A DNA stretch of 64,000 nucleotides. It comes from Diplonema papillatum. Taxonomy: Eukaryota > Euglenozoa > Diplonemea > Diplonemida > Diplonemidae. A program made the translations under genes and the position numbers. The DNA lies in contig JAPJBO010001032.1 in NCBI GenBank assembly GCA_030068145.1, positions 1 to 64,000 on the forward strand, read 5' to 3'. Positions 22,950 through 33,842 of the stretch are shown here, one piece after another (positions within the stretch are counted from its first letter, which is position 1; the number at the start of each line of letters is the position of its first letter). Below the pieces are notes generated by a model. It was not told the origin of the DNA and searched no databases. It saw only the letters and a program-made list of their open reading frames with translations.

Positions 22950-25137
22950 TGAACTCCAGCCTCTGAGCTGGAGTTAAATCGGGAGGTCCTAAAAGGGCAT
23001 GTGCCACACCCGCAAAGGGCATGTGCCACACCCGCAAAGGGCATGTGACACCCGCAAAGCGGGTGTGGAAACAGGGGATTTCGGTGGAAATACATGTGTT
23101 CTCATCGGTATTCTGGACCGGCCTTGTTTCTTTTGGAATGCAACGTATCCCTTTTGAACCTCAAACCCCTCTGGATCATGTTTGTTTGATTGAATTCCCT
23201 CGGAACACGTCCTTCTCTCATGGGGTTGGGCCAGTTTCGCTTGTTGCTGGGGCCCTGGTTTTGTATCGGGTTTCTTTGCTGTGTCTTCCTTTTCTGATTA
23301 TTGGACTCTATTTAGTGCAACAGGCCGGCGCGTAGAAGCAGTTCGACGAGTGTATGGCAGTAGAGTCCGCGCATGGGGACCGGTTGGGATAGCGGCCGAG
23401 CATGCAAAGAAGCTCGGTATACTGGACGGAACACTTCGACGGCGCCGAGGACGAGGCACAAAATTTGCTGGAGCTGGTGCGACAAAGCAGGGGGGCGAGG
23501 GCGCACGCTGAGAGAGGTGATTCGTGGCTGGCGGCTAGGGGGAGTTTGAGAGCGGGTAGACTTCGAAGGCGTACGGGCAGGTGTCGATTACAACGCGACG
23601 AACGCCTGTGGGCGTCGACAACGCTGACGGATGCACGGGGGACGTTGTCGAGGTCGTAGCAGGGTCGGTGATGACGGAGTCACACGCTGCCAAGCTGTGG
23701 GGATGGAACGGGGTGTGCAAGCGAGCTAGCTGAGGAGACCCTGGGCCACATTCGGTGGCGATGCCCGGCGTACGAGCGAACCCGGAGAGAACGCCAGTAC
23801 GCTGAGGTCATCGATGCGGATCACTCGACATGGCCCCCGTGCCTGCAAGAGCACGGAACCCAAAGTCGGGTGAATCGAGGTGCTGCACACACTGATGGCA
23901 GAGATCATGCACGAGAGATGCCGATAGAAGGAGGGGACCGCCAGGGGGGCACCCCTGGTGACAATTGCACCCTGGCGACTGCCCCCCGCGCAGACCGGGT
24001 TTCGAAGCAATCGCAGGACCGGAGATCTTCGTAGCTTTCGGAGGAGAGAGGTGGTTCCGGGCGCTGCAGCATTGGTTGGATGGGATGTGCTGGTCGGTAG
24101 CGGGTGACGTCTCGACGGCGGAGCTCGCTATCAATTTTGAAGTATACATCGGGCTGAATTTGCCAGGCAGTTTAGTGGCGACGACGGACGGGACACCGTT
24201 GTTGTGCATGCGTGCGAGGGTGCTCGCAAGACTTTTGAAAACTGTCGGAGGAATGGCGTGAATCCGCAAGATTGTCTTCCGTACCGCTTGTTGGCGTACT
24301 GTATACCGACGGGTACACAGCAAGAAACTCGCGCACACGTCTGTCGATGTCCCTGGTATACCCAGAAACCGGCGGTTTTGTCCCGTCCGTAACTGTCGTC
24401 GACCGGAAGAAAGCGCAATTTAAGCATTTCGAGAACCGGTTTCTCAACCACGCAATCTTGCACCTTCACAATGCAAAGATCGTTCGCGGCCACGGTGTGA
24501 CGAGGGTTCGGATTAAAAAGATCACCGGAGATCACTTTGACCGATGGCAGAGGCTTGACGGGTGTGGTGGAAGAGGCCACCGCTGCGCAGTATGTACTGT
24601 TCCAACAAGCGAATGGAGCATGTACATGCATCGCTTTCCTCACCTCAGCATTGCCCAAATGGCTGCAGCTGGCTACACATCGCAGTGGCACTACGTTTCT
24701 CACGACATAAAGGGTATGGGGTTGGCCTTGTTCAAGGAGCTGGATGCTGAGAGTATGTCGGCACTTCGAGACCTGTGCAGCACTTTGAACATCGATGTCA
24801 GCCAGAATGCTACCGGAGCGCACGTGAGGAAGGTAGTCGCGCAACGAGAGCTAGCGCCAACATTTCGCTGGCTATTCATCAGCCCAAGCGACCTTGCCGA
24901 GGTAATTCAATCAAACAAACATGATCCAGAGGGGTTTGAGGTTCAAAAGGAACACGTTGCATTCCGAAAGAAACAAGGCCGATCCAGAATACCAACGGGA
25001 ACCAAGGTATTTCCACCGAAATCCCCTGTTTCCACACCCGCTTTGCGGGTGTCGTCACATGCCCTTTGCGGGTGTGACCACACCCTCTCCTAGGACCTCC
25101 CGATCCACTCCAGCTCAGAGGCTGGAGTTCACCGTGT
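22950..25137. mobile_element. 2.2 kb element with ~250-bp terminal inverted repeats
   Basis: Sequence 22,950-23,206 recurs inverted at ~24,900-25,137. The ends read CACGGTGAACTCCAGCC and each contains an inner hairpin (AACTCCAGC...GCTGGAGTT), followed by short repeats of a GGGCATGTG/CACCCGCAAAG unit. The element interrupts the pre-RT region of the LINE on its left. No target duplication is clear. Its interior holds the ORF at 24,239-25,093 and a decayed LINE-like C-terminal stretch near 23,960-24,260 (STAELAINFEVYIGLNLPG, resembling FELAVDFELHSGL in the LINE). Confidence 0.7.
24239..25093 (+). CDS. Unrecognised ORF inside the inverted-repeat element
   Basis: The frame is open from just after a TGA at 24,236. 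It has no ATG until codon ~37 (24,347), so it may be 5'-truncated. It encodes a basic N-terminal part (VTVVDRKKAQFKHFENRFLN), a Cys/His cluster (RGHRCAVC, then HRFPH), the motif YVSHDIKGMGLALFKEL, and a segment (LRDLCSTLNIDVSQNATGAHV) resembling a SAP DNA-binding helix pair. The last ~50 residues are read from the terminal inverted repeat. Its position inside an inverted-repeat element and its H-D-IKG motif make a transposase or a DNA-binding element protein possible, but I do not recognise the family. Confidence 0.4.
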   Translation, partial: KLSEEWRESARLSSVPLVGVLYTDGYTARNSRTRLSMSLVYPETGGFVPSVTVVDRKKAQFKHFENRFLNHAILHLHNAKIVRGHGVTRVRIKKITGDHFDRWQRLDGCGGRGHRCAVCTVPTSEWSMYMHRFPHLSIAQMAAAGYTSQWHYVSHDIKGMGLALFKELDAESMSALRDLCSTLNIDVSQNATGAHVRKVVAQRELAPTFRWLFISPSDLAEVIQSNKHDPEGFEVQKEHVAFRKKQGRSRIPTGTKVFPPKSPVSTPALRVSSHALCGCDHTLS

Positions 25138-25500
25138 GGTGGTTCAGGGAGGCGACCCGAAGCGGATTCCGGACGGTGTCCCTGTTTTCGAGGGAAACCA
25201 GCGCGTGTCCGATGCACGGCAAGCCGAGGTGTGTGGGCTGCACCCGCCGAGAATTGAAGCTGGAAGGGTACTGCATCAACCACCACGACGAAGGGGACGG
25301 GCTGGCCGAAGCACCGCATGACGGCGTGCTCCACTTGCAAGTCTGTGACGGCATGTTGCAGGAATTCTCATCAGAAGTGCCTGACTCACGAGCTGCCGAC
25401 GTGCGAAACGTGCATGCGGTACGAGGACGTGCGGAGCCACAGGCCCAGGCAGTAGTGCACCACGGAGCACGGCCAGCTGTGTGCAAAGAGGTAGTCTGAA
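25138..25500 (+). pseudogene. Cys/His-rich zinc-binding gene remnant
   Basis: Just outside the inverted-repeat element the plus strand reads CPMHGKPRCVGC, LEGYCINHHDEG, and after one frameshift near 25,300 CSTCKSVTACC, HELPTCETCMRYEDV, then a stop near 25,455. The regular Cys/His pairs suggest a zinc-binding domain. The frameshift and lack of a start indicate a fragment. I cannot assign a family. Confidence 0.35.
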
Positions 25501-28189
25501 GCGGCTTGTGCAGTCTATTGTTGATAACAAGTTCAAACTATTACTACTACTAACGCCAGACCTTTACCTGAACAACTGACCGGCGGGATGATTCGGGGCA
25601 ACTGGGAATCGAATACATACTAAATGAGATGAAAAGAACCCTCCACCAACCCTACTTGGTGCGTTTGAACCCCTGTTTTTGATAGTAACTGCCAGGTAAT
25701 TGCAGTAACTGGTATGTAACCTTTGGGGAGGCAGGAATTTTTGGCACTTTTGTACTTAGCAAAGTTCACGTCCTGGGGACCAGTGGGGTCGCCAAAAAGA
25801 TTTCACCCATTTGACACCCTCGCGGTACCTGGATACCCAATTGTGGGCTGCACTAGCTGTCAGGTCTGCGGGATATGGAAGCATGAATGCGAGAAGCGTG
25901 AGTAGAGAACGACCCAGATGGGAACACGAATAGACAGGGGGTTGCAGTAGGCCATGACATGCACGTGAGATGGAAGCATGGTGCAGGATTCGTGTTTTCC
26001 TACATCCATGAAAGCTACACCCTCCGTTTGTCTTCGCTTTTGCTTCTGGGAAGCCTCAACGAGAGATCTTCCGCTACGGCTGCAAGGCCAGCCTTGGACG
26101 ACGCCACTGGCGACGGACTCACTGAAGGCGAGGGCGGTGTTGTTGTCTGCGGTCGTCACCTTGAACTTCCAGCACACGAACTCCAATATGATTCTCCTTC
26201 ACTTGATAATATTGGGTGACACCGGAAAAAGGTCACGTTTCATGTGCCGACAGTGAAACCCGCTAGGCATAGGTGGCGGCGACCTTCCCCAGACTCGCCC
26301 CTAAGGCCCTTGAGCCCCTTTTTGACGCCCAGACTCGTCCACCTCACCCTTCGACTCGCCTCACTCGCCCCAGACTCGCCCTCCACGGTGGCGAAGAGTA
26401 CACTCCGCCTCGATTCCGACGTGTTTGTCGCTGCCATGGTGCTCAAGAAGCCTGAGGGCTGCCAATCTTGTTACGGCGCATGAACACAAGTGCAGGAGAA
26501 GAGGTAGCCATAACCGACGGGGGGTTCCGGGCTCAGCCCCCGACGGGGGAAACGGGGGGTCACGGGGGACACGGGGGACACGGGGGACACGGGGGAAAGC
26601 GGGGGACACGGGGGACACGGGGGTTCGAGGTTCGCTTTAGATGCCTGATGTGTTCATTTTTGCGCGGCAACGTTGTCAGGCGGCTGTGGAAGAGAGCCGT
26701 GCAAGCATGTATAGGCAAAATAATTGCGTGTCCACGGTGATGTTGGCCCGTTCTAAGGTACTCGGCTGTTCCCTGATGGCCGAAGGTGCGCCTCCCATCT
26801 CGGTATCGTCGACAGAGTCCTCCCCACGTGCCCCAAGCCCCAAGTTCGGTTGAAGGGAGGGCCGTCACATGCGAAGAGGTAACCGCGAACCGGCATGCAG
26901 ATGCTTGCCACAGATTCTTTGCATTCTAACTTAAACAATAACTGTCGAACACAGTCGATCGCATCGGTGGGTGGACCGGTTTCCGACTTCTGTGCCTGTC
27001 TGTCCTTCGGACTCCTTGCTCAATCTGATGCCACCTCCCGTCTAATTTGCACGTTTCTGTTCTCTGCCCAGGTTCGTTTGCTGAGTAGAGGGTACCACTT
27101 TGATTGGGGAGTTGGGGGTTCCACTTCGTCCGCTGAGTTGGGGATTCCACTTCGGTGCTCAGCAGAAGGTTCTGGCTATCTTCCACCCAAAGGGTACCCA
27201 GAAAACCCCCGTCGGGGACGGTCCTTGCAGCACCCCACTGAGGGAATTTGTGTACAGAGGAGGTGCGGAAGTGCACGTACGAACAACACAGGTAGTGGGT
27301 TGTTTCTCCTAGCTATCCGTTGGATTTTTCCCTACATGTATGGGTAGGCCCTACATGTATGGGTGGGGTGAGAAAATCGTAGTTTGATGTTTTGGGCAGA
27401 ATACTGCCTGACGAAGGTCTGCCCTCATACAATGCACATACAGGTAGTCATCGTCGGCGTCGTTGTCGCCGTCGTCGGCGGCAAAAGTGTCACCACCATG
27501 CATCCGCAGAAACAGTCGGCTGCCGAATGTCTGCTCCATAGTGGCGCAGCGTATTTTCTCGATGGCGTTCGTCATCGAGAAGACGCTGTCGACCCCCGTC
27601 ACGCTTAGCGGTGCGGCTCTCAGCTGTCTTCCCCCCCCCCAACACGTGTTTCTCCACCAAAATGGGGTTTTCATTGGCGGCAGGGTATTTGCCCTGATTT
27701 TGTGGTTAAACCCCGCACCTGAGTGGGTCGGAAAAGGTACAAATCTTTGACCCTGCATGGTACAGTGAAGACGAGTCAGGGCGACTCGCCCGCCACCTCT
27801 GGCCAGGATGGCAGTAGACGAAACACGCTGGTATTCTCTGTTTGGCGCACCGCATTTTTTCCTCCGTTTCATGATCACTCGGTTCTTCCACTCTTTGAGC
27901 GACTTCCAAGGGGTGCACGACTTCAGTACATGAAAGCAGGCCAATCATTCCGTACACCACGTGAAAGCAGGCCAATGCCACCCAAAAAAAAGTTGACCAG
28001 GAGACCGACAGCAAAACTCCCTAAGTACAAAAGTGTCACAAAAATTAATAATTTTGACACCCCCCCCCCTGTTTTTGACAGTAACTGCCAGGTAATTACA
28101 GTAACAGGCATGTAACCCTCTGGGAAAACCAAATGCACCACTACTGAAAACATTTTGGCAAGTCCGTGGACAAGGTGGAGTTGCCTCTG
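25501..28189. other. Gene-free repeat-rich stretch
   Basis: No credible coding frame is seen. The segment 25,552-25,720 (CCAGACCTTTACCTGAACAA, then TTTTTGATAGTAACTGCCAG) recurs in two parts at 28,355-28,460 and 28,068-28,120. A Pro/Arg-coding C/T-rich stretch lies at 26,270-26,400, a G-rich minisatellite at 26,542-26,630, and a doubled CCTACATGTATGGGT at 27,331-27,365. A sequence at 27,369-27,415 (AAAATCGTAGTTTGATGTTT) has relatives near 32,617 and 59,525. Confidence 0.5.
26542..26630 (+). repeat. G-rich minisatellite (CGGGGGACA)n
   Basis: About eight units of roughly 9-10 bases, each with a run of five to six G, sit between a CAGCCCCCGACGGGG hairpin and ordinary sequence. The plus strand could form G-quadruplexes. 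Confidence 0.8.
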
Positions 28190-28319
28190 TCACCACCTTC
28201 TCTGCCCTTCGTGGACACATCGAGCCGTCGGGTAGCTCCTCCACCAGCTCGACCACGACCGACGGGTTGCCATCGAACGGCTTCGCAGCGAACACGTCAA
28301 CGTGCCAGTACCGGAGCAT
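28190..28319 (-). pseudogene. PhzF-family N-terminal fragment
   Basis: The minus strand starts MLRYWHVDVFAAKPFDGNPS and continues VVVELVEELPDGSMCPRRAE. This matches the N-terminal signature of PhzF-like proteins (xxVDVFxxxPFxGNPxxVV....LPD), which are isomerase/epimerase-type enzymes including phenazine biosynthesis PhzF. Only about 40 residues remain. Beyond them the frame runs into dispersed repeat sequence. It could be a first exon, since AAG|GTGGTG could be a splice donor, but no second exon is visible within 2 kb downstream, so a captured or broken fragment is more likely. Confidence 0.55.
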
Positions 28320-29247
28320 GATTTTGTACCGCTTTACTTTTTAGAGTTTCTGTTCGCCAGACCTTTACCTGAACAACTGACCGGCGGGATGATTCGGGTC
28401 AATTGGGAATCGAATACATTGAATAAATGAGATGAAAGAACCCACACCAGCCCTATTCAATGCATTTTGGCAAGCCCGTTACACCACTGCGTTCATCCCC
28501 CGCTGCTTGCAGAGAAAAGAAACAGTCTAGAAAACAGCATTCATTCACTCATCGTTTGCTCGCTAACCCTTGCCCCTGGTTTCAAGTCGAGTGTCCGGAG
28601 ACGTCACGACGTTCGCGGCAGGCGCGCAAGGGCTTTCGCTCGGGGTTGCGGCATTGGTTTGAAACGCCAGATTTGCATCACGAAGCGTCGAGTCAAAGCA
28701 GCGAACGGGTGCGAGGAGAAGAACTGTGAAAACGGGTTGGGAACCTTTTTTACTGCAAGTTTTTTGTGATTAGAACTGGTCTGGCGACGAGATTACACAA
28801 GCCCCCAAGTACAGCGGGGATGTATTCAGCCGTTAGGAAGCTTCACAAGAGGTGCAGATTTGAGGACAGGACGATGCGACATTTTTGAGAGTGAAAGTTC
28901 GCTTGAAACTCTGGGGTTTTAAAGTCTCCGGGTGACCTTCGTCGCTATTGGAAGATATCCTTTGTGCTCTGATTGTCGTAAGTGTGGTGAGTACACGAGG
29001 TAAGAGGATCGGTGGGTACCTTAGCTGTTGGTCTTTAGGTTGGGTTTTAGGCTGTTTTTTGTGCGGTCGACGGTATGTCTGACGACTTTGTTTCTTCTTC
29101 TTTTTAGAGTGAAAGTTCGCTTTTTGTGTTTCCGACGATCCCGAATGGACGTACAGATTGGTGTCTTTCGACCTTTTGTGTGCGTGTGAAGTTCAGCTTA
29201 GTGCGTGCTTGTGGTGATCGGTGGGTTCCCAAAAGAAATGTTTTGTG
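28320..29247. other. Gene-free stretch with recurrent short motifs
   Basis: No gene is seen. The phrase AGAGTGAAAGTTCGCTT occurs at ~28,888 and ~29,106, and TTTTAAAGTCTCCGGGTGAC at ~28,917. Relatives of both lie near 29,767, 31,634, 45,648, 55,057 and 63,030-63,100. The second AGTGAAAGTTCG is preceded by GTATGT...TTCTTCTTTTTAG, which has the form of a short intron. Confidence 0.4.
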
Positions 29248-29553
29248 TTATCGTATCTTCGAGCTAGACTTGATCTCGTGCATTTGCCAAGTGACCCGTT
29301 CTGTTGCTTTTCCGCTGGGCTCCTGATAGCGGACTCGCGCGCAAACGGACAGTATGACTATTGTGTTGCGGGCTGAAAATTCATCCAATATTTGTCGGTA
29401 GGTCACCTCACTCTGTCCAAAGATGCGCGTGAGGTTGGCTTCGGGTCCGTAGCATAGAATATGTCGTTCATCGCCAGCCGTCAGGACATGATCTGCACTT
29501 CCTCGGTGGTAGCAGCCTTCTACGGCGCACTCGTTGCGGGGTTTGAACGGCAT
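29248..29553 (-). CDS. Small hypothetical ORF, possible first exon
   Basis: The minus strand encodes about 100 residues starting MPFKPRNECAVEGCYHRG and continuing through ILCYGPEANLTRIFGQSEV. The composition looks protein-like, with C-x4-C and H positions near the start, but no family is recognised. The first 23 codons lie in the 0.52 kb direct repeat and are copied at 31,420-31,352, where the downstream part is replaced by recombinase sequence. It may be the genuine 5' end of a gene or a chance frame. Confidence 0.25.
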   Translation of the reverse strand: MPFKPRNECAVEGCYHRGSADHVLTAGDERHILCYGPEANLTRIFGQSEVTYRQILDEFSARNTIVILSVCARVRYQEPSGKATERVTWQMHEIKSSSKIR

Positions 29554-30012
29554 GATGGCTCTACGGGTGAGTGCTTGGAGGAGGTCCGTAGCTCCATGCA
29601 GGTTCCGGAGCGTCCGCAGGGCTTGTGCGCTGAGGCAGCGAGGTGGTACAGACCGCGGTGTCGCGACTGTCGGTACGGTTTCTCCTCACGAAGAGTCCGT
29701 TTTCTTCGAGTTGCACCAGGTCACAGTTTTTTAGACTGTTTCTTGTAGTAAGCGGTCGGTTTTTTGAAGTCTCCGTTTGACTTGTGAGGCGAGGGGGAAG
29801 GGGGGGTTTTCCTTTTGTGCTGTTAGAGCAGGGTCTGGGCAGTGTGTTTTCACTCTTTTACGTACTTTGTGTCGCTTTTACTTTACTGTTTACTGTCACA
29901 TGTGGTTGCGCATCCGTGTAACTTCGTTTTTGGCGTATGTGACCGACACCAGGTCCACTGCGTTGTGCTAGTGGTCCTGGGCCCCCCACGTTTTTTTTTT
30001 TTTCTTTTTTTT
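29485..30012 (+). repeat. Direct repeat R, left copy
   Basis: About 525 bases from GACATGATCTGCACTTCCTC to a T-rich tract ending TTTTAG. It recurs almost unchanged at 31,352-31,882. The first mismatch I noticed is C/T at ~29,851. A partial third copy (TTAGACTGTTTCTTGTAGT onward) lies at 55,020-55,090. Confidence 0.85.
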
Positions 30013-30136
30013 TTAGCCACATGCAATGTGTGAGGAAACTGAACCGCCCAAGTAGGACCTTCTGATCATGATCATTTGCCAAATTTGCCACCTGAATCCA
30101 CGTCCAGGATTTGGGCTAGTGCGGTCAACGAAAAAT

Positions 30137-31351
30137 ATGTCGTTCGAACGAACTGATGCGGTCGCCCTCGTAAAGAAGGTGACGGGGGTGGACGTTCCGT
30201 CCGCTTTCTTCTTCGAGAGGAAGAACCCGAGGTCGTCGTTTGGGCGAAACGCGCCACGGGCCTGAAGGAGCAAGCGCTCAGGGCCCTCCTCGAAGCCGGG
30301 GGGTTCACCGGCGACAACGCCGTCCCGGAGGGAACGGCCCTGTGGCGTCTCGCCTGGGTCCACAGGGCCAGCTCGCCGAACACCTCGGAGCAGGTGGTCG
30401 GCGCCTTCCTGGCCGGGCGTTTCCCGGAGGAGACCGCCCGGCAGGCCGCGGCCCACCGTGCGAGGGGGGTGCAAGGCGCCGAAGCGGTGGGACGAAGAGG
30501 CCGCGACACCCCACTCGGCACGCCGCGGGGCTCCGAGATGGGCGCAGCAGCGGAAGACGAAGCTCCCGAGCCGGCCCGACAGCCAGACGGGGTGGACGAC
30601 GGCGCCGCCAAGAGAGGCCAGTCGCAAGACGCCGAGGTCGGCGGCGAGGCCGCAGTCAGAATTCATCTGCTGGAGAAGCAGATGGAGGCCCTGCAAGCAG
30701 GGTGGAGTCCACGCACCGCCGCATGTTGGAGTTCAGAGGCGAGTGGGAGGCAGCTACCGGGGAAAAGCTGTCGAAAGCGGAAGCAACGATCCTCTGGGTA
30801 AGCCGGAAGCTACGCGGCTCGAAAGAAATACCCGGGATCTCGATGTCGACAGCGCTGCAGTACGTGCAGAACGTGAAGTCGGCGGAAAAGCGGGTAGGGG
30901 TCCCGTTGGACTCGCAGGCCCTGCGCGATTTCGAGCGCTCGCTCAAGAGGCAGGGTGCACTGCGCCCGCAGAAGCAGGCTCTTCCGGCGACAGAGGAGGA
31001 CGTGGCGAAGGCCATCGCGCGGGAGCGGCACACCGATACGATGCTGGCTCTGGCGTTGGCTTGGAGGGGAGCGGCCAGGGTGGCCGACGTGACGGGGCTG
31101 AAGGCCGGCGACGTCACTCGGCAGGAGGGCTACCTGGCCATCAACTGGTCGGACACGAAGTCCGACCCGTTCAAACTCGGGGTGACGACGGGGATAGTTC
31201 TTTCGGAACACCTCGACAGCATCCTCGAGAAGAAACTGAGGCGCAAGGCGCCCCAGGATCGGCTGCTGGTGACGTCGTACAGGCGCATGTCGGCTGCGCT
31301 GAAGCGTGTCCGAAAGGGTCTGACGGGCCACTCTCTTCGGCGGGGGGCGGC
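30137..31351 (+). pseudogene. Tyrosine-recombinase element ORF, frameshifted and truncated
   Basis: An ATG at 30,137 begins MSFERTDAVALVKKV. A frameshift near 30,235 leads to an Ala-rich linker (GAFLAGRFPEETARQ), and a second near 30,705 leads to the recombinase (LEFRGEWEAATGEKLSKAE). The catalytic region shows the first Arg (LAWRGAARVADVTGL) and the HxxR box (GHSLRRGAAT). The frame then hits the right direct repeat, so the catalytic Tyr is missing. Tyrosine recombinases of this type integrate circular DNA copies of DIRS-like elements or Cryptons. The N-terminal block recurs on the minus strand at 52,857-52,666, marking a family. It is related to, but clearly different from, the recombinases at 38 kb and 43 kb. 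Confidence 0.7.
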
Positions 31352-31882
31352 GACATGATCTGCACTTCCTCGGTGGTAGCAGCCTTCTACGGCGCACTCG
31401 TTGCGGGGTTTGAACGGCATGATGGCTCTACGGGTGAGTGCTTGGAGGAGGTCCGTAGCTCCATGCAGGTTCCGGAGCGTCCGCAGGGCTTGTGCGCTGA
31501 GGCAGCGAGGTGGTACAGACCGCGGTGTCGCGACTGTCGGTACGGTTTCTCCTCACGAAGAGTCCGTTTTCTTCGAGTTGCACCAGGTCACAGTTTTTTA
31601 GACTGTTTCTTGTAGTAAGCGGTCGGTTTTTTGAAGTCTCCGTTTGACTTGTGAGGCGAGGGGGAAGGGGGGGTTTTCCTTTTGTGCTGTTAGAGCAGGG
31701 TCTGGGCAGTGTGTTTTCATTCTTTTACGTACTTTGTGTCGCTTTTACTTTACTGTTTACTGTCACATGTGGTTGCGCATCCGTGTAACTTCGTTTTTGG
31801 CGTATGTGACCGACACCAGGTCCACTGCGTTGTGCTAGTGGTCCTGGGCCCCCCACGTTTTCTTTCGTTTTTTTTTTCAATT
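31352..31882 (+). repeat. Direct repeat R, right copy
   Basis: Near-identical to 29,485-30,012. It begins exactly where the recombinase frame loses its C-terminal part. Its T-rich end reads TTTTTTTTTTCAATTTTAG. Confidence 0.85.
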
Positions 31883-33078
31883 TTAGAACACACGCAGTTA
31901 CACAAACCCGCTGGGCTTTCGATGGGAGGCAGGACATGGTGCAACCTCCAAACAGGAGAATCTTTATTTATCGGGACCGATGGGCCCTCGTTTGAATCCC
32001 TGAGGAAAGAGAACCTCTCATTCCCGGACAAAAATCACTCTTACTAGAAAACTGGCTGATTTGCTTTGATTCGCTTTTATTTGCTTTTATTCGCCTCTGT
32101 TTGCTTGCGAAAAAGGCGAATAATGAGCAAATCAAAAAGCAAATAAAAGCAAAACATTGATTTGCTTGCATACTGTGTGTTATACCACGATACTTGTTAG
32201 TAGGAAGAAAAAGGGAGTAGAAGAATGGCAAAAATGGGTGGGAGGAGGCGCGACTGAAGAATGGCAAAAAGCAAAGGAGGGTCAGTTCGGTATGTTTTCC
32301 CTGTCGGACATTTGTTGGCCGGTTTATTTTTTTTTCGAATGCTTGATTGTTTGCGCCTTTCTTTTGGCCGTGCAGGGTGCTGGAGAAAAGCGGGGAGAGA
32401 GCGGAAATTTAAGGTGACATCACGGGCGGTTAGGGTCAACAAGGATGACAATGCCTGAGACTTCGGTTGGCCGAATTCGGTGCTAGCAGTCGCCTACAGG
32501 ACCACACCACCCGCTTGTAACCACTTTCCCGGTCTTCCTCCTCCGCTTGTTCCCCGATATTTTCTGGGACTTTGGAACATGGGGAAAGAAGACGGGGACC
32601 CGCTTAAGTACTCGGGAAAATCATAGCTTAATTTAATGTTTAGGCAGGACACTGCCTCTCATGCATGTTTCATGCTAGCATCAAGCAGGTAGGGTATGAA
32701 ACCTTGAGGGACTAGTCCTCTCTATCATTTTTCGCCGCGGTGTTGTGTGCACCTCGTTCTTCGTCCCGGGTTTCGCTCGTGAACGCAGACGAATCCAGAG
32801 TTAGAGCTCAGTGGGTCCTTTGGACGGGGACTTCGGTCCTGTTCCGGTGCTATCACAACTTTCTGGTTTCATGGTTTCATTTCATTGTTCGTCGCATCCT
32901 TCTTCGTAAGAAAAAGGGGGGTCGGGTTTTGGTTGTGGCTCGTAGTCAACCGCCACGGGGCACTGCTTTCACTAAGTGAAAGTGTTTACACCTTCTCAAG
33001 GGAGACGATGTAGCCGTTCGAGACGAACTTGCTGATACATGTCTCCCATGAAAGAAGAGGGCATCTTGGGCTGTGATG

Positions 33079-33164
33079 CGCGCGCACGGCATGCCGTGCG
33101 CGTGCACGCCGTGCGGCCGTGCGCGGGTTTTTAAGGTGCACAGCCGCACGGCGCGCGCACGGCT
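33079..33164. repeat. GC-rich palindromic cluster
   Basis: Repeated GCACGGC/GCCGTGC words in both orientations (for example GCGCACGGCATGCCGTGCGC) surround a short GGGTTTTTAAGG spacer. It can fold into a strong cruciform. Confidence 0.7.
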
Positions 33165-33387
33165 ACCGTCACAGTTGGACGACCCACATTATCGACGGTC
33201 AGAATGTTGAAGCTTGCTTGGGTGAGGGCGGCATTATGATTTTGGCAGCATCGACATCAATTGTATCACGGTGAACACTTCTGCAGCTGCATTTACTTCC
33301 TCGTCGCGTTGCATCTTTTATGGACCTAGAATATGTCCCAAAAATGACCTTGTGGCCAAAATACCCCCACCTACAAAAAAAAAACTC

Positions 33388-33470
33388 GTCTAAACTCGTA
33401 TGACGAGTTTGGACGACAGAACCTGATACGAGAATACGACTCGTACGCACTGTATGCCTAGGGGAAGGCA
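33388..33470 (+). repeat. Hairpin plus conserved tail, copy 1
   Basis: An inverted repeat around CTCGTATGACGAG is followed ~45 bases later by GCACTGTATGCCTAGGGG. The same two-part arrangement recurs at 35,232-35,310 with GCACTGGATGCCTAGGGG. It may be a small dispersed element or non-coding RNA. Confidence 0.5.
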
Positions 33471-33824
33471 TCAAATGTCTTTTAAATGAGGCTTGAACGA
33501 TTGGGGCTTTTCAAGCATCCAAAAAAATGGACACATGGTTCCAGAGGGTGGGTGTTTGCTCGCAGTAGCGGCACGACTTCGGGTCACCATCGTAACTGTG
33601 TCTCCGGTCGTAGTAAAGGGTTGGACACATGGTTCAAGAGGGCGGTTGGGGTTTATTTGTTGGGTATGGCTGGTACCAGCGCAGTTCGACGGTTGAGTGG
33701 AGTATGACGGTCGATGTTGGCCGCTGAGGCTTATTGCCGCCGAAGATGCTGTATGCACGACCCCCGTGTACGTGTGGGAGAGTGTGATGTGACTCTTCGG
33801 GGCTAGCCATCAACAGTTGTGTAA

Positions 33825-33842
33825 ATTTGTTGCATTAGTGTG
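33825..33842 (+). repeat. Target-site duplication, left
   Basis: ATTTGTTGCATTAGTGTG borders the truncated LINE on its 3' (left) side and matches the right copy in all 18 bases. Confidence 0.85.

Larger units (their letters stand above)
31883..33824. other. Gene-free stretch with inverted repeats
   Basis: No coding frame is convincing. An A/T-rich inverted repeat built of TTTGCTTTTAT-like words lies at 32,058-32,153. A GC-rich palindromic cluster lies at 33,079-33,164. A hairpin (CGTCTAAACTCGTATGACGAG) lies at 33,388-33,416. A relative of the 27,369 sequence is at 32,617-32,660. Confidence 0.5.

Noticed and set aside
24131-24844. 237-codon minus-strand frame in the inverted-repeat element
   Set aside because: It is antisense to the plus-strand ORF with the Cys/His cluster and shows no pattern of its own.
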